NCBI GenBank assembly: GCA_040080965.1
Contig: JBEBHH010000005.1
Coordinates: 62,001-126,000 of the forward strand
Length of the DNA stretch: 64,000 nt
Origin: SHZI01 sp040080965
GTDB taxonomy: Bacteria > Pseudomonadota > Gammaproteobacteria > Steroidobacterales > GCA-2729495
Direction: 5' to 3'
A program made the position numbers and the translations under genes. Positions 42,506 through 50,035 of this stretch are shown piece by piece; position 1 is the first letter of the stretch; each line of letters starts with the position of its first letter. The notes below the pieces were generated by a model that had not been told where the DNA came from, made no database searches, and saw only the letters and a program-made list of their open reading frames with translations.

Positions 42506-43768
42506 GTGGGACAACTCGCTTTGTTATTAATGGGCGCAATCTCGCTCAACCTGATTGCGGCTTGCACCCTGCTGGACATCAAGCGGCAGACGGTCCTTGC
42601 CGGGAGCATTGCCCAGATTACCGGGCGTGTCGTGGTCAATACGGGCAAGAAGGGAGCGGTCCACGTGATCGTGTTCCAGCCCGGCTCGATGGAGGCCGAG
42701 TTCAACATCGTGAGCGACCTGATCGCCGACCCCAATGGGTCGTTCCGGGTGCCAGCCCAGCCCGGCACGTACTTCGTCGGGTCGTTTCAGGACCTCAACG
42801 GCGACGGGGCCCACCAGCGGGCGACGGAGCCCGCCGCCTACTTCAATAGCGACGGCCTCCGGCCGCTGCCGTTTACGCTGCCCGAGTCCGGGCGCCTGGA
42901 TCTCGAGCCGCTCGTGCTGTCCGGCATCTTCAAGGGCGTCCCCGAAGTCAGGACCGTCGACGGAGCACTCGCGGTCACGAAGAACATCGGCAGGGTCGTC
43001 AGTCTTGATGACCCGATGTTCAGCGAGGAAAACTCGGCGATGGGCCTCTGGCGGCCGGTCGACTTCCTGCTCCAGGTCGGTGGTGGACTGTTCCAGCTCC
43101 AGGAATATCAGACTGACCTGGTCCCCGTGATCTTCATTCACGGAATCAACGGCAGTCCTGCGAACTTCGAGGCGCTCGTCCAGGCCCTGGACAAGAAGCG
43201 CTTCCAGCCCTGGGTGCTGCACTACCCTACGGGTCTCCGACTCGATGTTGTCAGCGACTACCTGGACCGAGCGGTCGTGCTGCTCCAGTCCCGATACGGC
43301 TTCAAGCAGGTGTACGTCGTGGCCTATAGCATGGGCGGGCTTGTTGCGCGGTCGTTCGTTATGAAGCATGAGCAGCGCAACCAGACTGCACCGGTCGGAT
43401 TCCTGATGACGGTCAACAGCCCCATGCTGGGCATGAGCAGTGCTGCCATCGGGCTGGAATATTCACCCGTCGTCGTGCCAGTGTGGCGCGATGTGGTCCC
43501 TGACAGCGAATTCGTCGAGCAACTCCGGTCGTGGAAATTGCCGGCACGGATCCCGTATCACCTGGTGTTCTCGTACGAGCCGGGGAGCGGCAGTGACGGC
43601 GTGGTACCCCTCGAGAGCCAGATTCCGCTGGGCCTCCAGGAGGAATCTGTGCGCCTCCACGGGTTCCAGTCCAGCCATACCGGAATACTCAGGGATGCCG
43701 ATTTCATTCGGCATTTTGTCGCAGCACTAGCCAGTCAGGAATCTGGAAGTGCAAGCCGCAGGCCCTGA
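42506..43768 (+). CDS. Lipoprotein alpha/beta-hydrolase of the aryl-polyene locus
   Basis: A 420-residue protein. The N-terminus is hydrophobic with a lipobox-like IAAC (Cys20); positive charges before it are lacking, so export needs care. Residues about 30-120 look like a carboxypeptidase-regulatory-type beta domain (ITGRVVVNTGKKGAV; FVGSFQDLNGDG). From about 200 follows an alpha/beta-hydrolase: VIFIHGINGSPANF for the oxyanion region and nucleophile Ser275 in VVAYSMGGLVAR (A replaces the first G of GxSxG). It could be a lipase, esterase or acyl-transferring hydrolase acting on the polyene lipid. GTG start behind the G10 tract. Confidence 0.8.
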   Translation: MGQLALLLMGAISLNLIAACTLLDIKRQTVLAGSIAQITGRVVVNTGKKGAVHVIVFQPGSMEAEFNIVSDLIADPNGSFRVPAQPGTYFVGSFQDLNGDGAHQRATEPAAYFNSDGLRPLPFTLPESGRLDLEPLVLSGIFKGVPEVRTVDGALAVTKNIGRVVSLDDPMFSEENSAMGLWRPVDFLLQVGGGLFQLQEYQTDLVPVIFIHGINGSPANFEALVQALDKKRFQPWVLHYPTGLRLDVVSDYLDRAVVLLQSRYGFKQVYVVAYSMGGLVARSFVMKHEQRNQTAPVGFLMTVNSPMLGMSSAAIGLEYSPVVVPVWRDVVPDSEFVEQLRSWKLPARIPYHLVFSYEPGSGSDGVVPLESQIPLGLQEESVRLHGFQSSHTGILRDADFIRHFVAALASQESGSASRRP

Positions 43769-44522
43769 GATCGGCCCACCCATGGCCGGCGCCTACGTGC
43801 CCGAAACGCGCTTCGGCGAGTGGTTCCAGCGCACGGATATCTGGCGCCGGTACGTCGTCCAGGAGGCGATTGCGGAGCTGACCTCGCTGCTGCCCGCGCC
43901 CAGTCCGTCCTTCCGGACCATTCTCGACGCGGGGTGCGGCGAGGGCGTGGCTTTCGACATCCTGGCGCGCAAGTTTCCCCTTGCAGCAATCACCGGCGTG
44001 GACATCAATCCCGACGCAGTCGGGGCAGCGCGACACGCGGCGGCAGTCCAGGCTGGTCGTATCCAGGTACACCTGGCGGATTCCGGACGCCTGCCACTGG
44101 ACAGTGGTTCCGTCGATCTCGTGCTGTGCCACCAGCTGCTGCACCATTGCTCCGACCCCGACAGCGTCCTTGCCGAGCTTCGTCGCGTCCTCGCCCCGGG
44201 TGGCTGGCTGCTGATCGCCGAGTCCTGCCGCGCGTTCCTGGAGTGGTGGCCCGTGCGCCTCCTGTTTCGGCATCCCCGACGCGACCAGCACACCGCGGAT
44301 GGGTATGTAGCCCTCGTCGCCGAGGCAGGCTTTGTGGTCGACCCGAACCGTTTCCTGACGCCAGCGCCCTGGTGGAGCCGGCCTGACCTGGGATTGCGCG
44401 CGAGAATGGGCGGTGACGCGGTCGTCCGGAACCCGACCCAGGTGCGAATCGCGGCGAAGAAGGGGCCGGCTAGCCCCCCGCCCGCAACCGCCGCTTCACA
44501 TCCCCCACGTGCCGCCGGCTGA
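43749..44522 (+). CDS. SAM-dependent methyltransferase (class I) of the aryl-polyene locus
   Basis: A 257-residue class I methyltransferase with motif I ILDAGCGEGVAFDIL, post-I VDINPDAV and motif III-like APGGWLLIAES. It probably methylates the aryl head group, as in known aryl polyenes. Start GTG 43749, inside the preceding gene's last 20 bases; an ATG at 43782 is possible. The Pro/Ala-rich C-terminal tail is antisense to the last 53 bases of the AlgR-like gene. Last gene of the operon. Confidence 0.85.
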   Translation: MQAAGPEIGPPMAGAYVPETRFGEWFQRTDIWRRYVVQEAIAELTSLLPAPSPSFRTILDAGCGEGVAFDILARKFPLAAITGVDINPDAVGAARHAAAVQAGRIQVHLADSGRLPLDSGSVDLVLCHQLLHHCSDPDSVLAELRRVLAPGGWLLIAESCRAFLEWWPVRLLFRHPRRDQHTADGYVALVAEAGFVVDPNRFLTPAPWWSRPDLGLRARMGGDAVVRNPTQVRIAAKKGPASPPPATAASHPPRAAG

Positions 44523-45210
44523 CAGGCAGCACCCGGGCGTCGCCCTTCAGCCGGGCCTGCCAGGCGCCAGTGTCGTCGCGTTCCAGCGAGTCGAGCCACG
44601 CAACGGCGACCAGGGCGTTCCTGTGGATGCGCAGGAAGCGCTCGCCGAACTCGTCCTCCAGGTCCTTCAGGGGCTCGTCCAGCAGGGCCTCGCCGCCGGC
44701 GTAGTAGGCGGTCACGTACTTCTGGTCGGCCTGGAAGCAGAGGACCTCCTCGACGGGGATCATCTGCAGGCCCCGGGCCCGCTGTACGCAGATGTGGGTG
44801 CGTGGCGCGGACCCCGGGATACGGAGCAGCTGGGCCCGGCCGACGCGCGTGGCGTGCTCCAGCGTCTGTTGCAGGCGCTCCCGGCGGACCGGCTTCAGCA
44901 GGTAGCCTACCGCCTGGGCGTCGAAGGCCTGGATGGCGTACTCGTCATAGGCCGTGGTGAACACGACCGCCGGGCGCCGCTCCCAGCCCGCCAGCTGGCT
45001 GGCGACCTGCAGGCCGTCCACGCCGGGCATGCGGATGTCGAGGAGCACCACGTCAGGCTGCAGGGTGTTGCAGAGGGCCAGCGCTTCTTCACCGTGGCCC
45101 GCCTCCCCGACCACGCGAAAGCCCTCCAGGTCGGTGACGAGCTGCCGGAGCCGGCTACGGGCCGGAGGCTCGTCATCCACGATCAGCACGCTGGTCGCCT
45201 CCGGGCTCAT
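44470..45210 (-). CDS. LytTR-type response regulator (AlgR-like)
   Basis: A 246-residue response regulator: receiver domain (VDDEPPARSRLRQL; phospho-acceptor Asp58 in LLDIRMPG; KPV near 109) and a C-terminal LytTR DNA-binding domain (about 140-245; FLRIHRNALVAVAWL; LPVSRRHVGDVKRRL). Start at ATG 45210. It lies 10 bases after the AlgZ-like kinase. AlgR regulates alginate and type IV pili in pseudomonads; the target here is unknown. The pair is usually a housekeeping locus, so it need not control the neighbouring pigment genes. Confidence 0.9.
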   Translation of the reverse strand: MSPEATSVLIVDDEPPARSRLRQLVTDLEGFRVVGEAGHGEEALALCNTLQPDVVLLDIRMPGVDGLQVASQLAGWERRPAVVFTTAYDEYAIQAFDAQAVGYLLKPVRRERLQQTLEHATRVGRAQLLRIPGSAPRTHICVQRARGLQMIPVEEVLCFQADQKYVTAYYAGGEALLDEPLKDLEDEFGERFLRIHRNALVAVAWLDSLERDDTGAWQARLKGDARVLPVSRRHVGDVKRRLRAGG

Positions 45211-45220
45211 CGACTGGCGC

Positions 45221-46354
45221 TCATGCGTAGGTGCGGACTCCGGTGGCAGGAAACACAATGGTGACAGTGTAGCGGTCGGGCGCCGCGTCCACGGCCAGGG
45301 CGCCGTCGGCGCCGAACGCCAGCTCGAGCCGCTCACGGATGTTGTCGAGTGCCAGGCCGTGGCCGGGCCGGGAGGCCATGCCCGCCGGCGGCAGCGGGTT
45401 GGTGACCGAGATGCGGATCAGCCGGCCGTCCGACTCGCCGCGGACCGAGATGACGCCGGGCTGCGGCGATGGCTCGATCCCGTGATAGATCGCGTTCTCC
45501 AGCAGGGGCTGGATCGTCAGGCCCGGGATCTCCGCTGCCAGGGCCAGCGTACCCAGCTGCCAGTCCACCCGGAGGCGTTCACCCAGGCGGTGCTGTTCCA
45601 TGCGCTCGTAGACCCGGGCGATTTCCAGCTCCTCCTTCAGGGGAATGAGCTGGCGCCCGTCGCGCAGCGACGCCCGAAACAGGTCGGCCAGGTCCTCCAC
45701 GGCCTGCTCTGCCGCCACCGGGTTCGAGCGGGTGAGCGACGCGATGGTGTTCATGCTGTTGAACAGGAAGTGCGGGCGGATGCGGGCCTGCAGGGCGTTC
45801 AGCCGCGCTTCCGCCTCGCGTCGCACGTTCCGCTGCCACTGCTGGGAAACGTAGAAGTAGCGGAGCAGCGGCGCCATCACCAGCGTGGCGATGGCCAGGT
45901 TCCGCGTCAGGAACGACCAGTGCTCCGTCGGGAACCAGCCGCCGCCCGTGTCCGGACCCGCGCCAAGGAAGCGGCCCAGCCAGAACGCGGCCTCGGAGAC
46001 GGCGATGACGCAGGCCATGACCAGCAGGTAGGCCACGACACTGCCTTCCGGCACGGCGAAGCGGGTGAGCCACTGGCGCAGGCGGCAGAGGACGGCAGCG
46101 CTGATGAGGCCGGTCCAGAGCAGCAGCAGCGCGGTCTGGGCCAGGTGGGAATAGAACGCGGACCAGCCGGGCTGGCCGGCGAGGGTCAGGAGCAGGGCGA
46201 GGAGCTGGGAAGCGAGGACGACGCCAAAAACGGCCAGCGGCGAGCAGAGATCCGGGATTGCGAAATGATCGGCGTTGCCGCCCGTGCCGCCGCCGGCGCT
46301 ATTCCTCGTTGCACCACTGGTCGACAGCCCGGTTGGCATCGGCACGCTCGACAT
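45221..46354 (-). CDS. LytS/AlgZ-like sensor histidine kinase
   Basis: A 377-residue membrane kinase with about four spans (from 40 to 165) and a C-terminal His_kinase/HATPase part: QARIRPHFLFNSMNT contains the phospho-His, and LLENAIYHGIEP and GHGLALDNIRERL are the N and G boxes. Upstream partner of the response regulator. The assigned start overlaps the end of the DUF4124 gene by 56 bases; the first 25 Ser/Gly/Thr-rich residues may be artefactual and a later start is possible. Confidence 0.87.
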   Translation of the reverse strand: MSSVPMPTGLSTSGATRNSAGGGTGGNADHFAIPDLCSPLAVFGVVLASQLLALLLTLAGQPGWSAFYSHLAQTALLLLWTGLISAAVLCRLRQWLTRFAVPEGSVVAYLLVMACVIAVSEAAFWLGRFLGAGPDTGGGWFPTEHWSFLTRNLAIATLVMAPLLRYFYVSQQWQRNVRREAEARLNALQARIRPHFLFNSMNTIASLTRSNPVAAEQAVEDLADLFRASLRDGRQLIPLKEELEIARVYERMEQHRLGERLRVDWQLGTLALAAEIPGLTIQPLLENAIYHGIEPSPQPGVISVRGESDGRLIRISVTNPLPPAGMASRPGHGLALDNIRERLELAFGADGALAVDAAPDRYTVTIVFPATGVRTYA

Positions 46355-46811
46355 CCAGTTCCTCGTTTGTCAGGTAGACGCGCTCGCCATTCGGGCCGGG
46401 CTTATAGAGCCGGAGTGCATTGGTGTACTTTGCCACACGATCCCTGGCCGCCTTGCAGTTGGTGTCCCGTTCGGCCAGCACCTTTTGCCGATCGGCTTCA
46501 GCGGCGGCATCGGCGTCGGACTCCTGGCCCTCGCGCACGGCCCCGGCAGCGTCGATCTCGGACTTGGCCTTGAGGCGGGCCTGCAGGGCGCCGCGGTCCG
46601 TCTTGCGGTAGCGGATGGGCAATTCCTCGGCGGAGCTGTCGGCGGCCGGCTGGTCGCTGTAGTGGACGATGCCCTGGGCATCGACCCAGCGGTACACCGA
46701 CGCTTCCTGCGCCCCTGCTGACTGGATCAGGGCCGTGTGCATCAGCACCGCGGCGCCGAAGGCGCCGGCGAGAGAGAGGACCAGCAAACCGGAAGCAGAC
46801 AGGCGCTTCAT
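46299..46811 (-). CDS. DUF4124-domain secreted protein
   Basis: A 170-residue product with signal peptide (cleavage near AGA-QEA) and the DUF4124 motif VYRWVDAQGIVHYSDQP, followed by a charged helical part and two Cys (NCKAARDR; QWCNEE). DUF4124 proteins are common small envelope proteins of unknown function in gamma- and betaproteobacteria. Start at ATG 46811 (MKRLSASG) rather than 46850, since it gives a proper signal peptide. Confidence 0.85.
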   Translation of the reverse strand: MKRLSASGLLVLSLAGAFGAAVLMHTALIQSAGAQEASVYRWVDAQGIVHYSDQPAADSSAEELPIRYRKTDRGALQARLKAKSEIDAAGAVREGQESDADAAAEADRQKVLAERDTNCKAARDRVAKYTNALRLYKPGPNGERVYLTNEELDVERADANRAVDQWCNEE

Positions 46812-46970
46812 GACGGCAACCTCGATGGAAACCCGGACGTTCGGCCCCAATGCACCGAACAGCCGCGATTATGCCACCCGCGGCCGGGGGGAAATCTGAC
46901 GGGGTTCACGGTCGGCCCCTGCTGCGGGGCCAGGCGCCCTGGAAGGAGCGCGGAGGGAAGGGTGGGTGAC

Positions 46971-47010
46971 CCCGGCGGGACCGGGCATAACGCCCGGTTG
47001 GGTCCCGCCG
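46971..47010. terminator. GC-rich hairpin after the amt gene
   Basis: CCGGCGGGAC at 46971-46980 pairs with GTCCCGCCGG at 47001-47010. An inner CGGGC/GCCCG stem closes an ATAAC loop, with a small bulge on one side. It lies 19 bases beyond the amt stop on the minus strand. There is no T-tract, so it would need Rho or act as a 3'-end stabiliser. Confidence 0.45.
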
Positions 47011-47028
47011 GAGCCACCCGGGGGTAAC

Positions 47029-48441
47029 TCAGGTGTAGGCGCTTTCGCCGTGGGAGACGGTGTCCAGGCCTTCGCGCTCCTGGTCCTCCGTCACGCGCAG
47101 GCCGATGGTGGCCTTGACGATGCCGAAGGCGACCACGGAGACGACGCCCGACCAGACGATCGTCGTGCCCACCGCCCACAGCTGGGCGATGAACTGGGCC
47201 GACATGGAGTACGGGGCCACCTCGTTGGCCACGTAGTCGTAGACGCCGGTGCCGCCCAGGGACGGGTCGCAGAACACGGCCGTGAGCAGGGCGCCGGTGA
47301 TGCCGCCGACCCCGTGGACGCCGAACACGTCCAGGGAGTCGTCATAGCCGAGCATCCCCTTCAGCTTCGTGACCGCCCAGAGGCAGACGAGCCCGGCCAC
47401 GAGGCCGATGACGATGGCGCCCATGGGCCCGACCCAGCCGCAGGCGGGGGTGATCGCCACGAGCCCGGCGATGGCGCCGGACGCGGCGCCCAGCATGGTG
47501 GGCGTGCCCCGGCCGATCCATTCGGCGAAGGACCAGGCAAGCGCGGCCGCGGCGGTGGCCAGGATGGTGTTGGCGAACACCTGGGCGGCAAGGCCGTTGG
47601 CTTCCAGGTTGGAGCCCACGTTGAAGCCAATCCAGCCAACCCACAGCAGCGAGGTGCCGATCATCACCATCGGGACGTTGTGGGGCTGGAAGGCCGAGCG
47701 CCCGAAGCCGACGCGCTTGCCCACGAAGAAGGCGCCCACCAGGCCGGCAATGCCCGCGTTGATGTGCACCACCGAGCCGCCGGCGAAGTCGAGCGCGCCC
47801 TTCTGGAACAGGAAGCCCGCGGTCGCACCGGCAGCCGCGCCGGCTTCCGCATCCGTGTAGGCATCCGGGCCGGCCCAGAACCAGACCATGTGGGCGATCG
47901 GCAGGTAGGCGAAGGTGAACCAGATGACCAGGAAGACCAGCACCGCCGAGAACTTGATGCGTTCAGCGAAGGCGCCGACGATCAGGCAGGGCGTGATGCA
48001 GGCGAACGTCAGCTGGAAGACGAAGTAGGCCATCTCCGGCACGTACACGCCCTTCGAGAAGGTGGCCGCCATCGATTCGATGGTCAGCCCGCTCATGAAG
48101 AGCCGGTCGAAGCCGCCGAAGAATGCCGAGCCCCCGGTGAAGGCGACGCTGTAGCCGTAGATGGCCCACAGCAGCGCGATCAGGCAGAAGGTCATGAAGA
48201 CCTGCATCAGCACCGACAGCACGTTCTTCGACCGGACCATGCCGCCGTAGAAGAGGGCGAGGCCCGGGATGGTCATTAGGATGACGAGCATCGTGGAGGT
48301 CAGCAGCCAGGCGGTGTCGCCCTTGTCCGGCACCGGGGCGTCCGCCCCGAAGGCCAGGCCGGGCAACAGGAAACCCGCCAGCAGCAGGGCTGGTGAGGCC
48401 ACGCTGCGCGACCTGTTCAGAAGGCTCTTGAGTTGAGTCAC
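47029..48441 (-). CDS. amtB: Ammonium transporter AmtB
   Basis: Eleven-span ammonium channel of 470 residues, preceded by a cleavable signal (LLLAGFLLPGLAFGA). Amt family signatures: PGLALFYGGMVRSKN, GSVVHINAGIAGLVGAFFVG with the pore His, and DDSLDVFGVHGVGGITG with the second pore His. I choose GTG 48441 because AGGAGATATCACA precedes it; an in-frame ATG at 48465 lacks a site. It is the third gene after the porin and glnK; GlnK blocks this channel when nitrogen is plentiful. Confidence 0.95.
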   Translation of the reverse strand: MTQLKSLLNRSRSVASPALLLAGFLLPGLAFGADAPVPDKGDTAWLLTSTMLVILMTIPGLALFYGGMVRSKNVLSVLMQVFMTFCLIALLWAIYGYSVAFTGGSAFFGGFDRLFMSGLTIESMAATFSKGVYVPEMAYFVFQLTFACITPCLIVGAFAERIKFSAVLVFLVIWFTFAYLPIAHMVWFWAGPDAYTDAEAGAAAGATAGFLFQKGALDFAGGSVVHINAGIAGLVGAFFVGKRVGFGRSAFQPHNVPMVMIGTSLLWVGWIGFNVGSNLEANGLAAQVFANTILATAAAALAWSFAEWIGRGTPTMLGAASGAIAGLVAITPACGWVGPMGAIVIGLVAGLVCLWAVTKLKGMLGYDDSLDVFGVHGVGGITGALLTAVFCDPSLGGTGVYDYVANEVAPYSMSAQFIAQLWAVGTTIVWSGVVSVVAFGIVKATIGLRVTEDQEREGLDTVSHGESAYT

Positions 48442-48469
48442 TGTGATATCTCCTGCGGGAATCATTTTT

Positions 48470-48808
48470 CTAGACGGCTTCGCCGCCGGTTTCGCCCGTC
48501 CGGATCCGGACCACTTCGTCGAGCTGGGTGACGAAGATCTTGCCGTCGCCGATCTTGCCGGTGCGGGCCGTGTTGACGATGGCCTCGACCACTTGCTCGG
48601 CAATCTCGTCGGCCACCGCCAGCTCGAGCTTGGTCTTGGGCAGGAAGTCCACGACGTACTCGGCGCCCCGGTACAGCTCCGTGTGGCCGCGCTGGCGCCC
48701 GTAGCCCTTGACCTCGGTGACCGTGATGCCCTGGACGCCCATCTCCGTGACGGCCTGGCGGACGTCGTCGAGCTTGAACGGCTTGATGATTGCTGTGATG
48801 AGCTTCAT
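48470..48808 (-). CDS. glnK: Nitrogen regulatory PII protein GlnK/GlnB
   Basis: 112-residue PII signal protein. Family signatures MKLITAIIKPFKLDDVRQAV, the T-loop GYGRQRGHTELYRGAEYVVDFLPK in part (uridylylated Tyr51 in GAEY) and the C-loop GDGKIFV are intact. Its place directly before amtB marks it as the GlnK type. TAGGAG precedes the ATG at 48808. Confidence 0.96.
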   Translation of the reverse strand: MKLITAIIKPFKLDDVRQAVTEMGVQGITVTEVKGYGRQRGHTELYRGAEYVVDFLPKTKLELAVADEIAEQVVEAIVNTARTGKIGDGKIFVTQLDEVVRIRTGETGGEAV

Positions 48809-48819
48809 GGGATGAACTC

Positions 48820-49494
48820 CTACTTGAGCAACCCGAACGACTTGCTGATGCTGAAGACAAACGAGGTTTCGCCGCTGTCGCTTTCCTCGAAGTCCTTGAT
48901 GGCCGTGTCGTCGGTGTAGATCAGGGACACCTTGTAGTCGAGCCCGATGGGCTCGAACTGGCTGCCGTAGCCGAGTTCGTAGTAGGTGGTGTCGAAGTCC
49001 TGGCTGAACATGCCGACGAGGCCGTAGAAGCCCTTGTAGTCCACCCGGGGCGCGATGTAGGTGTAGTCGAGGGACCCCTGTCCGCCGTCCCCGTCAGGCC
49101 CGTCGAAGTTGTCGTACTCGCCGATGGCGGCCGAGATGCTGAAGATCTTGTAGCCCAGGCTCAGGTTCAGTTCCTGGTAGTCGTCATCGAAGCTGTCGGT
49201 GTAGGTGTAGTAGGTGCCGCCGATGCCGAAATTGACATCGCCGATGGAGCCGTTGTAGCCGCCGTACAGGTCCACTTCCAGGCCCTGGCCCACGTCAGCG
49301 TTCCAGTTGCCCAGGTAGAAGCCATTGGCCTTGAGGTCGATGCCGCCCATCGCGGACGAATCGCTCTGGGAAATGCCGCGGAAGATGTATTCGGACATGT
49401 AGCCGATGTTCGCCGTCACTTCCGCTGCCTGGGCGCCGCCAGCCACGGCGCAGAGCAGTGCGACGCCGGACTTCGTCAAGGTGTGTTTGGCCAC
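48820..49494 (-). CDS. TorF-family putative porin
   Basis: A 224-residue outer-membrane beta-barrel of the TIGR02001 type. Signal peptide cleaved near AQA-AEV, then VTANIGYMSEYIFRGISQSDSSAMGGIDL, the family signature in part, and Tyr/Gly-rich strands to the end (SFVFSISKSFGLLK). Start is GTG 49494, with TAGGAG 7 bases upstream. In many gammaproteobacteria it precedes glnK-amtB, suggesting it admits nitrogen compounds such as ammonium or urea. Confidence 0.85.
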   Translation of the reverse strand: MAKHTLTKSGVALLCAVAGGAQAAEVTANIGYMSEYIFRGISQSDSSAMGGIDLKANGFYLGNWNADVGQGLEVDLYGGYNGSIGDVNFGIGGTYYTYTDSFDDDYQELNLSLGYKIFSISAAIGEYDNFDGPDGDGGQGSLDYTYIAPRVDYKGFYGLVGMFSQDFDTTYYELGYGSQFEPIGLDYKVSLIYTDDTAIKDFEESDSGETSFVFSISKSFGLLK

Positions 49495-49568
49495 GAAAAC
49501 GCTCCTATATGTTTCTTGTGTGCTTCGGGTGGGGCTGGCACGATCATCGCGCTGCCGACACACGCACT

Positions 49569-49586
49569 AAGCACGATCCGTGCCAG
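49569..49586 (-). promoter_or_regulatory. Sigma-54 (RpoN)-type promoter of the porin-glnK-amtB operon
   Basis: On the minus strand the sequence is CTGGCACGGATCGTGCTT. The -24 element TGGCAC is perfect, and the -12 element GTGCT matches four of five bases of TTGCW. The GG and GC pairs are separated by exactly 10 bases, as the family requires. The start of transcription would be near 49559, about 65 bases before the porin GTG. A half-site TGCACCA resembling an NtrC site lies at 49649-49655. Confidence 0.65.
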
Positions 49587-49723
49587 GTTGCCGGCGGGCC
49601 CGCCCGCCCGGCAGTTGCGCGGCAGAGCCCGGTCGACCGGACACCCGATGCACCAATGCGGGGCGACCATCGGGGCCCGCTGGCTCGTTACGGGGCGAAT
49701 TGAAGGACTGGAGAGGAGACGTC

Positions 49724-50011
49724 GTGGAAGCAAAGCCGGAATCAAAGCTGGACGCCAGATTCATCGAGGACCTGGCACGCAAGCTGGCGGCCAACGTGCC
49801 GGGCAGCGTCCGTGCCCTGCAGGCCGACCTGGAGAGGAACTTCGAGGCGCTGCTCGGCAGCACCTTCGAGAAGCTGCAGCTCGTCAGCCGCGAGGAATTC
49901 GACGTGCAGCGGCGGGTCCTGGAACGCACCCGGGAAAAGCTCACCCGTGTCGAAGCGGAGCTGCAGGCCCTGGAAGCCCGGGCCGCCGGCGGGGCGGCGA
50001 ACCGGGCCTAG
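49724..50011 (+). CDS. ubiK: Ubiquinone biosynthesis accessory factor UbiK (BMFP/YqiC)
   Basis: A 95-residue coiled-coil protein. UbiK binds membranes and UbiJ and supports aerobic ubiquinone synthesis. The family signature is in FIEDLARKLAANVPGSV, EEFDVQRRVLERTREKL and the C-terminal heptads to EALEAR. Start GTG 49724 with AGGAG 5 bases upstream; an in-frame start at 49580 would add non-homologous residues. It sits before the ComM-type gene, as in many relatives. Confidence 0.92.
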   Translation: MEAKPESKLDARFIEDLARKLAANVPGSVRALQADLERNFEALLGSTFEKLQLVSREEFDVQRRVLERTREKLTRVEAELQALEARAAGGAANRA

Positions 50012-50035
50012 GCCCCGGCCGGTGAGCGGATCCGG

